The translations under genes were made by a program, and so were the position numbers. From assembly GCA_039707465.1 (NCBI GenBank), contig CM077644.1, positions 148,181,962 to 148,245,961 on the forward strand: a DNA stretch of 64,000 nt, given 5' to 3'. This stretch comes from Rhabdophis nuchalis. Taxonomy: Eukaryota > Chordata > Lepidosauria > Squamata > Natricidae. Positions 1-11,270 of the stretch are shown in pieces (the stretch's first letter is position 1; each line of letters opens with the position of its first letter). The notes under the pieces were generated by a model. The model was given only the letters and a program-made list of their open reading frames with translations. It searched no databases and was not told the origin of the DNA.

Positions 1-1038
1 AAATCTATAGTTTAAAATAAGCTTTAGGCTGTTAAATATATTAATCCAGCTTTCTCATTTTTGATATGTGAATGGAAATTTTGAAAGTTACAGTTCCAAA
101 AGCACCTAAAGACCATCAAGTTGGGGAAAATGGCAGTAATCACTAACAGATGTTGTAAATATTAGATTACGTTGCACATTCTGGGATTTAAGAATAATGG
201 GTAGTTCTTTGATGCCAGTTCTAGAAAAACAAAGGTGATGGCACCCTGGATCTGGTCAAAGACAATTGGCCTGGCCAGAGCAGAAGGAGAGCATCATGCA
301 ATCATAACCTTGCTAAATCATAGCAAGCGTACCTTAATTTTCATAGTGGTGATCCAGTAGGTGCAATGGGTGCCCAAAATTTCTGGCACCTGGGACTGGT
401 TTCAGAAGAAAAATTCAGCCCGGTCCCTAACAGTCTGTGGATCAACACCTTTCCATGGCCAAGGGGTTGGAGACCCCTATATTAGGATGACCACAAGCAG
501 AAGACAGAGACATAACTCTCTCCTGCCATTATTCCCTTACAACTGGTATTTGTAGGATCTTCTCCCAATTTGTAACACTGAGGCTTCAGTACCAATAGAG
601 CCTGATAACACTATCTTCCATGATTTTATTAGATTCTTTTTAAAGCCATCCGTGTTGTGCCATTACCAAATCTTAGTTATGAACTCCCCAGGTTAATTAA
701 GTGTTAGTGAAAAAGCACTTTTTTCTTCTAAATATTATTCTAATCAGCTTCATTGGATGACCTCTCAGTTCTGAGACACCGTACCTGCCCCTTTTTCACC
801 ATGCCACACATGATTGTATGCGTCTTGATCATATTCCCTCTCGTTGTCTTTCTTCCAAGGTAAAATGCCTGAAATGTTTTAGCCTTTCTCTTTAAGGAAG
901 ACTGATTGGCCATTTGATTGCGCTCTTCTGAATGTTTTTCAACCTTTCTTTCTTTCCAAATGTGGCAACCAGAACTCTGTGCTGCAATCCAGATGATTAC
1001 ATTGTGTGAAGTTAGCCGATTTATTTTCAACCCTTGTC
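1..1038. other. unique AT-rich sequence, no feature recognised
   Basis: No open frame of convincing composition and no repeat family that I recognise lies here. The short frames present (64 and 96 codons) are AT-rich and look random. Confidence 0.5.
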
Positions 1039-1046
1039 CTTAAATG

Positions 1047-1174
1047 CAGGGGTCTCCAACCTTTGCAACTTTAAGTCTGAAGGACTTCAGCTCCCAGAAT
1101 TCTCCAGCCAGCTTTGCTGAATTCTGGGAGCTGAAGTCCTTCAGACTTAAAGTTGCAAAGGTTGGAGACCCCTG
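1047..1174. mobile_element. palindromic hAT-type MITE, 128 bp
   Basis: The element is almost a perfect palindrome. Its left arm starts CAGGGGTCTCCAACC and its right arm ends GGTTGGAGACCCCTG. It is flanked by an exact 8-bp duplication, CTTAAATG, at 1039-1046 and 1175-1182. An 8-bp duplication with CA..TG ends is the hallmark of hAT transposons, so this is a non-autonomous copy mobilised by a hAT transposase. It has no coding capacity. Related copies lie at 37558, 49229, 53262 and 61779. Confidence 0.9.
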
Positions 1175-1899
1175 CTTAAATGAGAACCATCAGGACATTT
1201 ACTGTTTATGCAGCTGCCCCAAACTGAATTGATATCTTTATTGAGCTGTCCACTATGACTCAAAGATCTTCTCATTGGTTAGTTATGGACAGTTTATACC
1301 ACATCAGCGCATCTGTGATGTTAGGATTATTTGTTCCAACACAACATCATTTTATATTACTTAAACGGGCCTATTTTGACGTTTATTTGACCATTCACTT
1401 AAATATATTTTTCTGTAGGTCTTCACAACAGTATTTCGTTGCAAGCATCCTGAATAATTTGGTATCTTCCACAAACCTTGCCACCTATCTGCTTAGCCCA
1501 TATTAGATTAATTTATGAACGAATTGGAAATCACTGATCCCAGGACATATCCTTAGGGGTTCTTATTTCTCTCCATTGAGAAAATTTCCTATTTATTTCC
1601 ACTTTTTGTTTTTAGGTTTTTAATCAGATAGCAGTTTAAAAAAAAAAGAAAAAAGGATGTGCCCTTGTAGTGGTGTGCCATTACGCATGTGAGTGGCTCC
1701 ACTGGTGTTACGAACCTCGTAGTGTCTCGCCACAAGAGGCCACAAGCAGCTGCACAAGAAGTCAGGCAGTGGCGCAACAGGTATTGGAGTGTGGGAGACC
1801 TGGCAGCAGTGGTCCTAAGGTGTTGAGTCCTGGTTGCATGCGGCACCTCCAAAGCCCACCCCAGCTTGGTTTTGGCGCCTCACTCCACCTCATACAACC

Positions 1900-2020
1900 A
1901 GACAGTGAGCGAGGCTTAATAGGCTTATTTTAGGGAATAGGGCTTATATTAGGAGCAGGCGTGAAAATCAGACTAGAGCTTGTTTTGAGGGTAGGTCATA
2001 TTTTCAAGGAAATACGGTAC
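1900..2020. repeat. fragment of a dispersed repeat ending near GGAAATACGGTA
   Basis: The stretch with TAGGGCTTATATTAGG and the end GGAAATACGGTAC resembles the arms of non-autonomous DNA transposons common in reptile genomes (the complement reads as a run of AATAAGACC-type motifs). I could not locate the matching left end, so the boundaries are approximate. The sequence at 1660-1900 is moderately GC-rich and unexplained. Confidence 0.35.
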
Positions 2021-2645
2021 ATGCCTGTTTAACAATTTAAATAAGATCCAGCAGAATTTTTTCTTCTGCAAGTTTTCTTCTGCTCCAGGGTTATTTATTT
2101 TTTTATTGATTACTGTTTCTACCAAGTTGCCTGAAACAGACATTGACTACAATTTCTTGTCTCTCTTCAGATTCCTTTTTAAAAAAATGGTCTTAACAAA
2201 CCTCTGGCAAGCATTCTAATTTAATACACAAATTACATATTTTTGCTAGGAAGTCAGCAAGCTCACATTTTTAAAAAAATGATTGGGGGAGGTATACAAT
2301 TGGGATCTGGTGATTTGTTATTGTTACTATCTTAAGATGTTCAAATAAATTTCTTCCGTTACTTCAGTTTGCTTTAGAAATAATTACTACTTAGAAAGTC
2401 AATAGAGTTGGCGATTTACTTTAAGTAAAAAACGTTAGCAGAAATCAAATTGTGTAATAGCTAGAATGACTAGAGCAGGGACACAACCTTATTTTTGAAG
2501 GTTCTCATATAAAGATTTATAAAATATCATTTCACTGGAGACTATTTAGTTGGGCAACAGGATGAGCCTCTCTTATGAGCTATCAATATTTATTGTTTAA
2601 AAAATTGCTATATTATTTTAATTAGTTTAATTTGTGGGAGTGGAA
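2021..2645. other. unique AT-rich sequence, no feature recognised
   Basis: No coding frame or known repeat was recognised between the repeat fragment on the left and the CR1 tail on the right. Confidence 0.45.
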
Positions 2646-2647
2646 GA

Positions 2648-2957
2648 TATACAATACAATAGCAGAGTTTGGAAGGGACCTTGGATGTCTTCTAGTCCAA
2701 CCCCCTGCCTAGGCAGGAAGCCCTATACCATTTCAGACAAATGGCTATCCAACATCTTCTTAAAGACTTCCAGGGTTGGAGCATTCACAACTTCTGGAGA
2801 CAAGCTGTTCCACTGATTAATTGCTCTAACTGTCAGGAAATTTCTCCTCAGTTCTAAGTTGCTTCTCTCCTTGATTAGTTTCCACCCATTGCTTCTTGTT
2901 CTGCCCTCTAGTGCTTTGGAGAATATACCAATGGTGCTTTTTCTTTTTTGGGACATT
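2648..2957 (-). mobile_element. CR1 LINE 3' fragment
   Basis: On the minus strand this encodes the C-terminal end of a CR1 ORF2 protein: residues such as RSNLELRRNFLTVRAINQWN and then EVVNAPTLEVFKKMLDSH. It is followed by the CR1 3' UTR, which on the plus strand is the line GGAAGGGACCTTGGATGTC plus CTAGTCCAACCCC. CR1 elements are usually truncated at the 5' end, as here. The A/T-rich tail (ACAATACAATAG) is at the left end. The copy has no reverse transcriptase domain and is inactive. Confidence 0.85.
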
Positions 2958-3036
2958 CATGACCTGGATGACTAAGAACTTCCATAGATGGGAAGGAGAC
3001 TTGTTTTTTGAGATGTGATGTATATTCTGCTATGTA

Positions 3037-3253
3037 CAGTAGAACCTCTGGTCATGAATGCTTCTGACCAGGATCAAATCGGGTTCCGACCAAAAAATTT
3101 TTTTCCCCCCACAGCCGATTTACCCTTCAGCACCAAAAACCCTTCGGTGTTTTTGTAAGCACCAAGTTTCCAAAATTAGGTTCATGTCACGACCAAATTG
3201 AGTTGCGACCAAAGTTATGGAGAGAATTATGGTTGCGACCAGAGGTTCTACTC
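3037..3253. mobile_element. Tigger/pogo-like MITE (TA target site)
   Basis: The terminal inverted repeats read CAGTAGAACCTCTGGTC on the left and GACCAGAGGTTCTACTC on the right. They are flanked by TA on both sides (3035-3036 and 3254-3255). A TA duplication with CAGTAGAACC-type ends fits the Tc1/mariner superfamily, pogo/Tigger group. The 217-bp interior is non-coding and repeats the words GACCAAAA and TGCGACCA. Confidence 0.75.
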
Positions 3254-3255
3254 TA

Positions 3256-4182
3256 TGGACATTGTAAGAACTGTCTCTTGAAAGTAGAGTAATACCACAA
3301 AAGAATGTCTACAAATGACATGGTTGTAAAAGAAATAAAAGATATAACAGCAAGACACCAATGCTGACTCCCATAGGAAACCAAAGTGCCTCTAATTCAC
3401 ACCCATTCTCCTGCTTGGGTCAGCCTGGATCACAGAAATAAAGGTAGAAGAAGCTCTTTATTATATCCCACCTTCCCCACTTGTTTGCAATAGACTTCAT
3501 CTTAAAATGCAATGTGAGAACTACTATTGAACTCAACTCACAGAAGCTGTCTGTGTATTCAAGACTCTTCTCTGGCATGAGACAAGCTGTTAATTAATTG
3601 TGAAATCTTTAATAATAATGTGATTCTCAAATGTCAGGATTACACACAGAGTGAGTATTGACAATAGGGTTTGCATTAATATTCAAAACCCAGTTCATAT
3701 TTGTGAAACTACACAGGGAGAATATGAATTAGAATTCTTTTTACTTTGAGCAATTCAAAAGGTTGTTTTGGGCTATGGGGTTGCCAAATCTTTTCCATTC
3801 ATGACTTCCCTACATTTCAATTTCATGATGGATTTTCCCATTATCTGGTATTACTTCCTATTGTTCACTCTCTGAAATTCTCATGCAGAAATAAGAACTA
3901 TGGTTGGCTTAATTGAATAGGAGGCTACAGCTCTGGGTGAAGCAAAACTATTATTTCTTTGAGCTCTATTTTGTTAATTTTGTTCTTCATTCTACAAATG
4001 CTTATAGTATGCCTCAACTTTCCTAGACTCAAAGATCTGGAACTCAATTCCCAGAATTTCTCTCAAGCATGGACTTTATCAAATGGGTTGGTAATTTTGG
4101 AACTAGGAGGTTGAACACATTTGGTAGGAATCAGCTTGGGCAGCAAACTGGTATATAATATAACTTGAACTCCACTATCATA
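3256..4182. other. unique sequence, no feature recognised
   Basis: AT-rich, without a credible coding frame or recognised repeat. Confidence 0.45.
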
Positions 4183-4192
4183 AGAGACATTA

Positions 4193-4542
4193 AAGGTAAA
4201 GGTTCCCCTCACACATATGTGCTAGTTGTTCCCATAGGGGGCAGGCTCATCTCTATTTCAAAGCCGAAAGCCATTGCTGTCCAAAGACATCTCCTTGGTC
4301 ACTTGGCCAGCATGACTAAACGCCAAAGATGTATGGAATGCTGTTCCCTTCCCACCAAAGGTGGTCCCTATTTTTCTACTTGCATTTTTACATGCTTTCA
4401 AACTGCAAGGTTGGCAGAAGCTGGTACAAGTAACGAGAGCTCACTCCATTACACTACACTAGGGATTCAAACCTCTGAACTGCCGACCTTTCTGATCGAC
4501 AAGCTCAGTGTCTTAGCCACTAAGCCATTGCGTCCCTTTCAT
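4193..4542 (-). mobile_element. tRNA-derived SINE with 10-bp target duplication
   Basis: On the minus strand the right end carries a tRNA-like promoter. Box A is TGGCTTAGTGG, and box B is represented by the GGTTTGAATCCCTAG stretch. The body contains the typical ACCACCTTTGGTGGGAAG hairpin. The exact direct repeat AGAGACATTA at 4183-4192 and 4543-4552 is its target-site duplication. Two relatives are at 14897 and 61961. It is transcribed by RNA polymerase III if active, and is mobilised by a partner LINE. Confidence 0.85.
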
Positions 4543-4666
4543 AGAGACATTATGGCATTGCTAATTGAGGACAAGACTGAGAACATTGTCAGTATGGAAT
4601 TTAGATAAGGATCTTATCCAGTGTCCTTTGCCCTTGAAGTATTCCTGTTGTAAAACTGTAACAAAT

Positions 4667-4748
4667 TAACAGAGTTGGAAGGGACCTTATAGGTCATCTA
4701 GTCCAACCCCCTGCTCAAGCAGGAGGCCCTACACCATTTCTGATAAAT
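4667..4748 (-). mobile_element. short CR1 3' UTR fragment
   Basis: The line AGAGTTGGAAGGGACCTTAT followed by CTAGTCCAACCCCCTGC matches the 3' UTR of the other CR1 copies in this window. Only about 80 bp remain. Confidence 0.75.
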
Positions 4749-5485
4749 GCAAATGTAAATTGCAGTCCATGCTAGCTCCAGCTTATTTAGGGATGGAGGG
4801 CAGGGCTCAGTTTTCATGGAACTGAAATGGTAGTACAAGAGAGGAAAAATTAAGAAATCTCCCAGGATTCCCAGTAGTGTTAAAGCAAGGGTTGCCTTTA
4901 ATTTGTTTGAAGTTATTTTGGAATATGAGCCAGCACTGGACAGCGTTTGTGTCAAAACTTTGCAGGAGCCAATTCAATACATTTTGTTGTCTCATACTGT
5001 ATAAGGGCTCAACACGCTGTCTCTCTTTTTCCAAATCTGAAATACAACAATCCAATAAACAGCACCCACCTTCTAAAATGCTTTATCTCTTTTATACGGA
5101 AAGGCAAATACTGCATAAGAATTCTCCTTTTCCTATATTCTGGTGTAATCTGAGTATTACTCCAAACAAAGATGGCATTGCCCTCAGATCTGTCAGCTGT
5201 GAAGTAGGAGTTATATAAGCACACATCCAAATAACGAATGAACTGGATTGAACAGGAATTCTAAAGCAGGGTTTCATAACTATTGAGAAAAGAAGCCAAG
5301 TGGTTTTACAAGCTCAGTTAATACAATACTGGTGAGAAACGTATGAAGTATGAACCTATGAACACAAAATAGGAACATTCATGCTCTAAAGGAGCAATTC
5401 TTCCACATAGCTCAGACTGAAGGAGTACCATGAGAAGGTTCACCACAGTTTTCAGTCACACAGCACTGTCCCCACCGTGCTTAAT
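4749..5485. other. unique sequence, no feature recognised
   Basis: Several overlapping frames of 60-113 codons exist on both strands here. None has a start context, composition or motif that supports a gene. I see no repeat. Confidence 0.4.
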
Positions 5486-5724
5486 CTGAATGCTGATTGT
5501 TGGTGGGGAGATGTTTTGGTCTTTTTGGTCCCCTTTTGGTTTGTTGACTGCGTCTTTCGTGTAGTACATAGATATAGTTTATGTCTATGTGTCTGTTGAT
5601 GGCTGATTTGTCAAAGTGCCAGCCTTCTAGAAATTCCCTAGCATTTTTGGATTTGGCTTGGTCTCGGATGGTCGTAGTTTCCCAACTGAAACTAGGGTTA
5701 AATCTGTCCATATGTTGTGAAATT
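5486..5724 (-). mobile_element. Penelope-like element tail, part 1
   Basis: The minus strand encodes a short peptide (residues TTTIRDQAKSKNAREFLEGW then SAINRHIDI) matching the C-terminal tail of Penelope-like retroelements, downstream of their GIY-YIG endonuclease. The homologous stretch at 58440-58600 is uninterrupted. Here it is split by an L2 fragment (5725-6220) and resumes at about 6221. Confidence 0.6.
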
Positions 5725-5725
5725 T

Positions 5726-5776
<51 letters not shown>

Positions 5777-6220
5777 TTTCGATTTATATACCGCGCTGTC
5801 TCCATCGAGATGGACCCAGGGCGGTGCACAGGAAATTAAAACCAATAAATAATAGACAATACAATAAATATCGTTAAAAAGAATTAAATTAGAAGTCTGT
5901 GCTAAAATTCCTAAGAAAAACCCAACGTCATTTGCGAATTGGCAGGAGCTATATCACAATAAGATCTAAATGCTAAGCTAGACCAGCTTGCTGGAAAAAA
6001 TATGTCTTGAGTGAACGGCGAAAGAGGGGAAGGTCCGTGATAGTGCGAAGTTCGGGGGGTAGGTCATTCCAGAGGGCCGGCTCTGCCACAGAGAAGGCCC
6101 TACCCCTGGGCACCGCTAGCCGGCATTGACCGGCGGTTGGCATCCTTAGTAGGCCCTCTGTGCGGGAGCATATTGGACGAAGGGAGGTATATGGCAGGAG
6201 ACAGTCCCGCAAGTTAAAGA
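5725..6220 (-). mobile_element. L2 LINE 3' fragment with TTTA tail, inserted in a Penelope-like element
   Basis: The (TTTA)n run at 5727-5779 is the tail, and CCGCGCTGTCTCCATCGAGA begins the 3' UTR. Minus-strand codons at 5973-6212 read as the L2 C terminus (RGRAFSVAEPALWNDLPPEL). The same module ends the larger L2 copies at 23468 and 42600. Only the last 80 codons remain. Confidence 0.85.
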
Positions 6221-6345
6221 GCTTTCATTATGTCTTCTGCTTGCTCGTAGGTGTTCAGAAAAGTGTTCTACCAGTCTTCTGCCTGTTTATCTTACATAGT
6301 GACTGTTGCAGCCATTACCCTGTATATTGTAGATGACTTGTTTTT
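6221..6345 (-). mobile_element. Penelope-like element tail, part 2
   Basis: The TTTCATTATGTCTTCTGCTT stretch and the following CTACCAGTCTTCTGCCTG align with 58613-58690 in the uninterrupted copy, so this is the far side of the insertion at 5725. Confidence 0.5.
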
Positions 6346-7035
6346 TCTTCTAGGGTATGAAATGATGATGAAAACTTTAATTCAACCCTGTTTATCCATG
6401 GTTGAACCCATAGTTAACCATGGTTGAACATAACATAGTTTTTTGTAATGTATGAACTAGGATGCTATATTCCCACTACCCAAAAGATTAAGCAGCTTTG
6501 ATAGGTACAGAAGTGTCCAACATTTTACTGAATTGTACTGATGTTAACAATGCTCTAAATAATCTCCCCAAATTTCATATTAGTGCAAGCCTTTTGATTT
6601 TTAGTAATCTTCTTATCATGAGTTATTGTCCTCTCCATCAGTGATCCGTATGGTAAAAGCATTCCTAATGCAACTCTGTAGTCACATAAAATAGCACTTA
6701 GTGTAGGTTATGGTTGCCACAAGATGCAGCAATTTTGCTGTGGGTGTTTCTGCCAAGTACAGGAAAGTGCTATAATATAATTCACAGTTGCCTCCAAACA
6801 GTGGGATGTTTACTGTCAGCAGACTGGCCATAAACTGCAGTAAAATCCTCTTAGTTTTACTTTAATAATCTGTAGCAAGGCATTTGGATGGATCTACCTA
6901 GCTGGAATTCCTTGAAGTGCTTTACACCTCTTTAAATGGATGCCAGCTGAGATAAATAGGTGAACATTTAAAACATGAGCCTATACAAACAGTAGCTACT
7001 CCATGGAGACTCAGTAGTATAACTTGTGATCACCT
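6346..7035. other. unique sequence with a small CCATGGTT palindrome
   Basis: At 6395-6430 the words CCATGGTTGAACCCAT and AACCATGGTTGAAC form a short inverted/direct repeat. Otherwise nothing is recognised. Confidence 0.4.
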
Positions 7036-7044
7036 TGGGTACCC

Positions 7045-7640
7045 TTCCTTCCTTCCTTCCTTCCTTCCTTCCTTCCTTCCTTCCTTCCTTCCTTCCTTCC
7101 TTCTTTCCTTCCTTCCTTCTGATGGCAGAACAAACAAAATCTGTCTCATTCTTTCTTTTTCTTTCCCTCTCTTTTTTCCTCTTTTTTCTTCCTTCCTTTC
7201 TTTCTTATTTCTTTCTTCTCTTTCTCTCTTTCTTCCTTCTCTTTCTTTCTTTCCTTCTTTCTTTTACTTTCTTCTTTCTTTCTCTTTCTCTCTTTCTTCC
7301 TTCTCTTTCTTCCTTATTTCTTTCTTCTCTCTTTCTTCCCTTTCCTCCTTTCTTTCTTTCTTATTTCTTTCTTCTCCCTTTCTCTCTTTCTTCCCTTTCT
7401 TTCTTATTTCTTATTTCTCTCTTTCTTCCCTTTCTTTCTTTCTTTCTTTCTTATTTCTTTCTTCTCTCTTCCTCTCTTTCTTCCTTCTCTTTCTTTCTTT
7501 CTTTCTTATTTCTTTCTTTTCTCTCTCTCTTTTCCTTCCTTTCTTTCTTTTTTTCTTTCTTTCTTTCTTTCTTCTCTTTCTCTCTTCCTTCCTTCCTTTC
7601 TCTTTCTTTCTTTCTTTCCATCTATCTTTCTTTCTTTCCT
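7045..7640. repeat. polypyrimidine simple repeat, (CTTC)n/(CTTT)n
   Basis: About 600 bp that are nearly all C and T on the plus strand. It begins as pure CTTC units and continues as mixed CTTT, CTCT and CTTC runs. Only two short mixed-base interruptions occur (about 7121-7140 and at 7618-7624). The long frames through it on both strands are translations of the repeat (poly F/L/S and poly K/E/R), not genes. Confidence 0.95.
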
Positions 7641-8033
7641 GATTGCAGGTTGATGGGGAGAATAAATCACTTCTCTGAATATCTCCATTTTCTTCCCCTT
7701 TTAAAAAATATTTTGCACTGCTGCCATGATTAGTTTGTTGAATACACCATAACTTTACAAAACCATAAACCAACTTTATAAAATATGAATGCCATTTCAT
7801 ACTTGTAAAAAAAAAGGATAGAGAAGACATTGAAGAGGGTATGTAAAAGCTGTTGGATAAAGTTTAGCCTGGAGAAGGGAGTGAGAGAAAAAAGGTCAAT
7901 GTTGCCCTGTCATCATTCTCTTGGATGTAAGACTTGGGTTGTAGGAAACAGATAGGAATGTTGCTCTTGCGGTGCCCTGTGTGCTGTGTAACATCTTCCC
8001 TGCATGAGATCCTGGATTCTGTTACTGGATTGC

Positions 8034-8090
8034 TACTTGAGGCCACCCTGGCTGAATGACTTCCTGGAGTCATTCAGTCAGGGTGTCTCA
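8034..8090. repeat. short imperfect hairpin
   Basis: ACCCTGGCTGAATGAC and GTCATTCAGTCAGGGT form a near-perfect inverted repeat with an 8-base loop. It could be the centre of a palindromic MITE whose outer arms have decayed. Confidence 0.45.
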
Positions 8091-8099
8091 AGAGTTCAA

Positions 8100-9488
8100 A
8101 TCCTTTGGCAACCCTGGACTTTACTTGATAAGTAAAATTAAAAGATAAACTTCAATATTTCAACTATTCATCAGAGATGCTAGTAATCGTGATTGATCCT
8201 TAAAGTCAGATTAGTAATGCTTACCACATGATGATTTTCATAGAATAAATAGGAACTGCCCCTAAACTAACACAACCTGTAGTCTATGCCCAACTGATTG
8301 GACAGAATATGGAACACACAAATCTATTACAAGACAGACAAAGTTTAATTCCATTCTTTCAGGTACTGCTAAAAAACAACTTCCAAATCATATTTAGCTA
8401 GGTTCATACATCTATCCAAACAATAATATAAGTTTGCTAATTTCTGGACCAGGCATAATGGTGCACATCCAAGCATTATGATTGATTAATGGTCGATAAC
8501 TTGTATCAACTCCAGCTAAACTTTAGGCACTTAAAAGTCTAACTTTACTAACCCTCGGTTTGGCACAATATGTATCCTTCGTCAACTTGAATCTTTTAAA
8601 AATAGAACAATGGAATGAAATATTTTAAATAAAATAATTAAACATGCGGCTGAACTATAGCCCCTTGACTTCAGTTAAATTCTTCTTGCTTAACTGACCT
8701 GAGGTACAGCAAAATTATCTCGTCATAAAGCACAATAGGGATCGAAATGGCAAATCCATTATGGTAAGACAAATGCATTCAGTATTTTTAGTTTGCTTAA
8801 ACACAGCTATTTGCTGAGAAATGCAATAAATCCTATTGATTAGCTCATTGGCTTCTCAAAGAAGATGAAGGCAGTTTTGTACTTCCTGAGCAGAAAAGAG
8901 CAATCAGCATTTAGGGTGTGGTTTCAATCAGTGTCTTCATTAAACATTGATGTTCATCTTTGTTTTTCCACTCAATCTAATAAATATACTATGCTGGTCA
9001 TTAAGCTTCAAAAACTGCAGGTTGTTTAAGTGCTGGATGATGCACATTCCCAAAGTGTTGGCTCTTGAAATATTGGCTTTGTGTCTTGATATTTGGATTT
9101 GGACTTCTAAAGGGTTGCCGAAATACCAATCTTCTATGAAGGAAAGGAAGCAAAGGGATAAAAGGGGTAATTGAGATACCAGAAAGAGCTTTTTTTCTAC
9201 TCCCCCCGCCCCTGTGATCTTCTGGGATTAGATAAAAGATAAGACTGTGCTTGTTGTAGCAATCATTCTACAAAGAAAACAGATTTTGGATTATAAAATC
9301 CTGCTTTAAGTCTTCAAACTAATTCATTGTCAAGCTTCCACTTTTTTTCCATAAGAAGGGTGGGGGTAAACAACTAGTTGTGTTGGAGAAGTTTTAAACT
9401 TTGCACCTGTGTTTAATGTTCAATTAACCAGTGATGAGCTTGTTTTGCTGAAAAGTTTCTTTTCTATAATAGCAACAATATCACTTAG
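8100..9488. other. unique AT-rich stretch, candidate conserved non-coding sequence
   Basis: Repeat-free for over 1.3 kb. The part at about 8480-8920 is rich in homeodomain-type words (GATTGATTAATGG, AAATAATTAAAC) and has high sequence complexity. No coding frame is convincing. The constraint is a guess from texture, not a measurement. Confidence 0.3.
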
Positions 9489-9496
9489 ATTTATAT

Positions 9497-9823
9497 CAGT
9501 GGTGGGATTCAAAAAAATTTACTACTGGTTCTGTGAGCGTGGCTTGGTGGAAGTGGCTTGGTGGACGTGGTGTGGCTTGGGGGGCATTGCTTGGTGGGCG
9601 TGGCAGGGGAAGGATACCGTAATATCTCCATTCCCTCCCCACTGCAGGGGAGGGTTACAGCAAAATCCCCATTTCCTCCCAATCAGCTGGGACTTGGGAG
9701 GCAGAGAATAGATGGGGGCAGGGCCAGTCAGAGGTGGTATTTATTTACCGGTTCTCTGAACTACTCAAAATTTCTGCTACCAGTTCTCCAGAACCGGTCA
9801 GAACTGACTGAATACCACCTCTG
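9497..9823. mobile_element. hAT-type MITE, CAGTGGTGGGATTC family
   Basis: The ends are CAGTGGTGGGATTCA and TGAATACCACCTCTG, with an 8-bp duplication differing at one base (ATTTATAT at 9489-9496, ACTTATAT at 9824-9831). The interior holds tandem GTGGCTTGGTGGGCG words and an inner inverted repeat around ACTGGTTCT/CCAGTTCTCCAGAACC. A second copy is at 56730. No transposase is encoded. Confidence 0.85.
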
Positions 9824-9831
9824 ACTTATAT

Positions 9832-10737
9832 ACAGCTCCATAGTGCTTTACAGCACTCTTTGGACAGTTTACAATGTTAGCATAGTGTTCCCAATAACCT
9901 GGGTCTTCAATTTATCGACCTCAAAAAGATGAAAGGTTGAGTCAACCTCTAGCTCAGTCAGGGTCTAACTCCAGGCTGTGGACAGATTTTGACTGTAATA
10001 TCGCATTCTAACGACTGTGCCCCTACAGCTCCTAGATTAGCCATACATGTTATTTGTCAACAAAATTGAAAATCCAAATGTGATGTAGCCACCATCAAGT
10101 AGTTCTGAATTGTATTGTATTGATCATAATGGGGGAGCTCTTTGGTGAGGGACATTCCCATTGTAAGTAGGCAGGATGACAAAGCTTGCATTGCGGAGCA
10201 CAGATTCTGTTTAGAGTGCAATTGCTGTGAAGATTAAGGCATTTTGCCATTTACAGGTAGCGCCTATCTTTTTCTAATCTTAAATCTGTGGATTGACTGC
10301 TACAGGGTTTCCATAATTTTCTTGGGTGAGATGATAATGACACTCTTATCAAATTAGGAGATAACATAACATGTAGTGCATAAGCTAATACCCACCAAAA
10401 CTTTGAAGACAGAAACATTATTAAAAATCATCCTGAGCAATTGAGGAAATGGGATGGAGATTATAATATCACATTTTATAGAGGGAAATTTACACTTTTT
10501 TATTTAAGAAAATGAAACTGAGGTACAGGGAGAGATTGGGACATACAAGGCTTGGCAACAGTATTTATAGGAGGGTTTTGGAATTATGGTTGACCACAAG
10601 CTGAATATACGTCTGTCGTGTGAGATAGCTATTATTTATGCAGAGATATTATATTTATGCAGAGATATTATATTTATGCAGAGATATTATTATATATTTT
10701 GTATTTATATTACTACAAAAACAATTTAGGTTGTATT
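9832..10737. other. unique sequence, no feature recognised
   Basis: Contains a threefold GCAGAGATATTATATTTAT repeat near 10640-10690, and otherwise nothing that I can assign. Confidence 0.4.
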
Positions 10738-10745
10738 AATAAAAC

Positions 10746-11192
10746 CAGGGGTGGGCTGCTACAGATTTGCACGGGTTCAGGAGAACCCATAGCTAACGTT
10801 ATGGCCAGTTTGGAGAACCTCCAAATCCCACCCCTGGCTCTGCCCACCACACCCCACCACTCCCACCTCAACCTGCCCCGCCACTCCCACCTCACCCAGG
10901 AATCTCCATGCAGCCTGTTTTGGGTGCAAGGGAAGTGCAGGGTCCATGCAGAGGCTCAGGGAGGGGGGAAAACAGTCCTGCTGGAAGTTTCAGAAGGTCT
11001 CCAGCAGTGGTGGGTTTCAAATTTTTTAGAACCTACTCTGTAGGTGTGGCCTATTTTGTGGGCGTGGTTTGGCAGTCATGTGATAGGGTGGGAGTGGCCA
11101 CCTTTTAAAATGTGATGAAATTCATTTAACAACGCTCTTGCTTAGCAACCAAAATTTTGGACTCTATTGTGATGATAAATTCTTTTTTTGTT

Positions 11193-11270
<78 letters not shown>

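Noticed and set aside
4193..4542. tRNA gene suggested by box A and box B, and a 147-codon plus frame across it
   Set aside because: The promoter boxes belong to a SINE with a target duplication and no cloverleaf; the frame runs antisense through the SINE.
7026..7830. 235-codon plus and 139-codon minus open frames (poly F/L/S; poly K/E/R)
   Set aside because: Produced by the polypyrimidine tract. No coding composition outside it.
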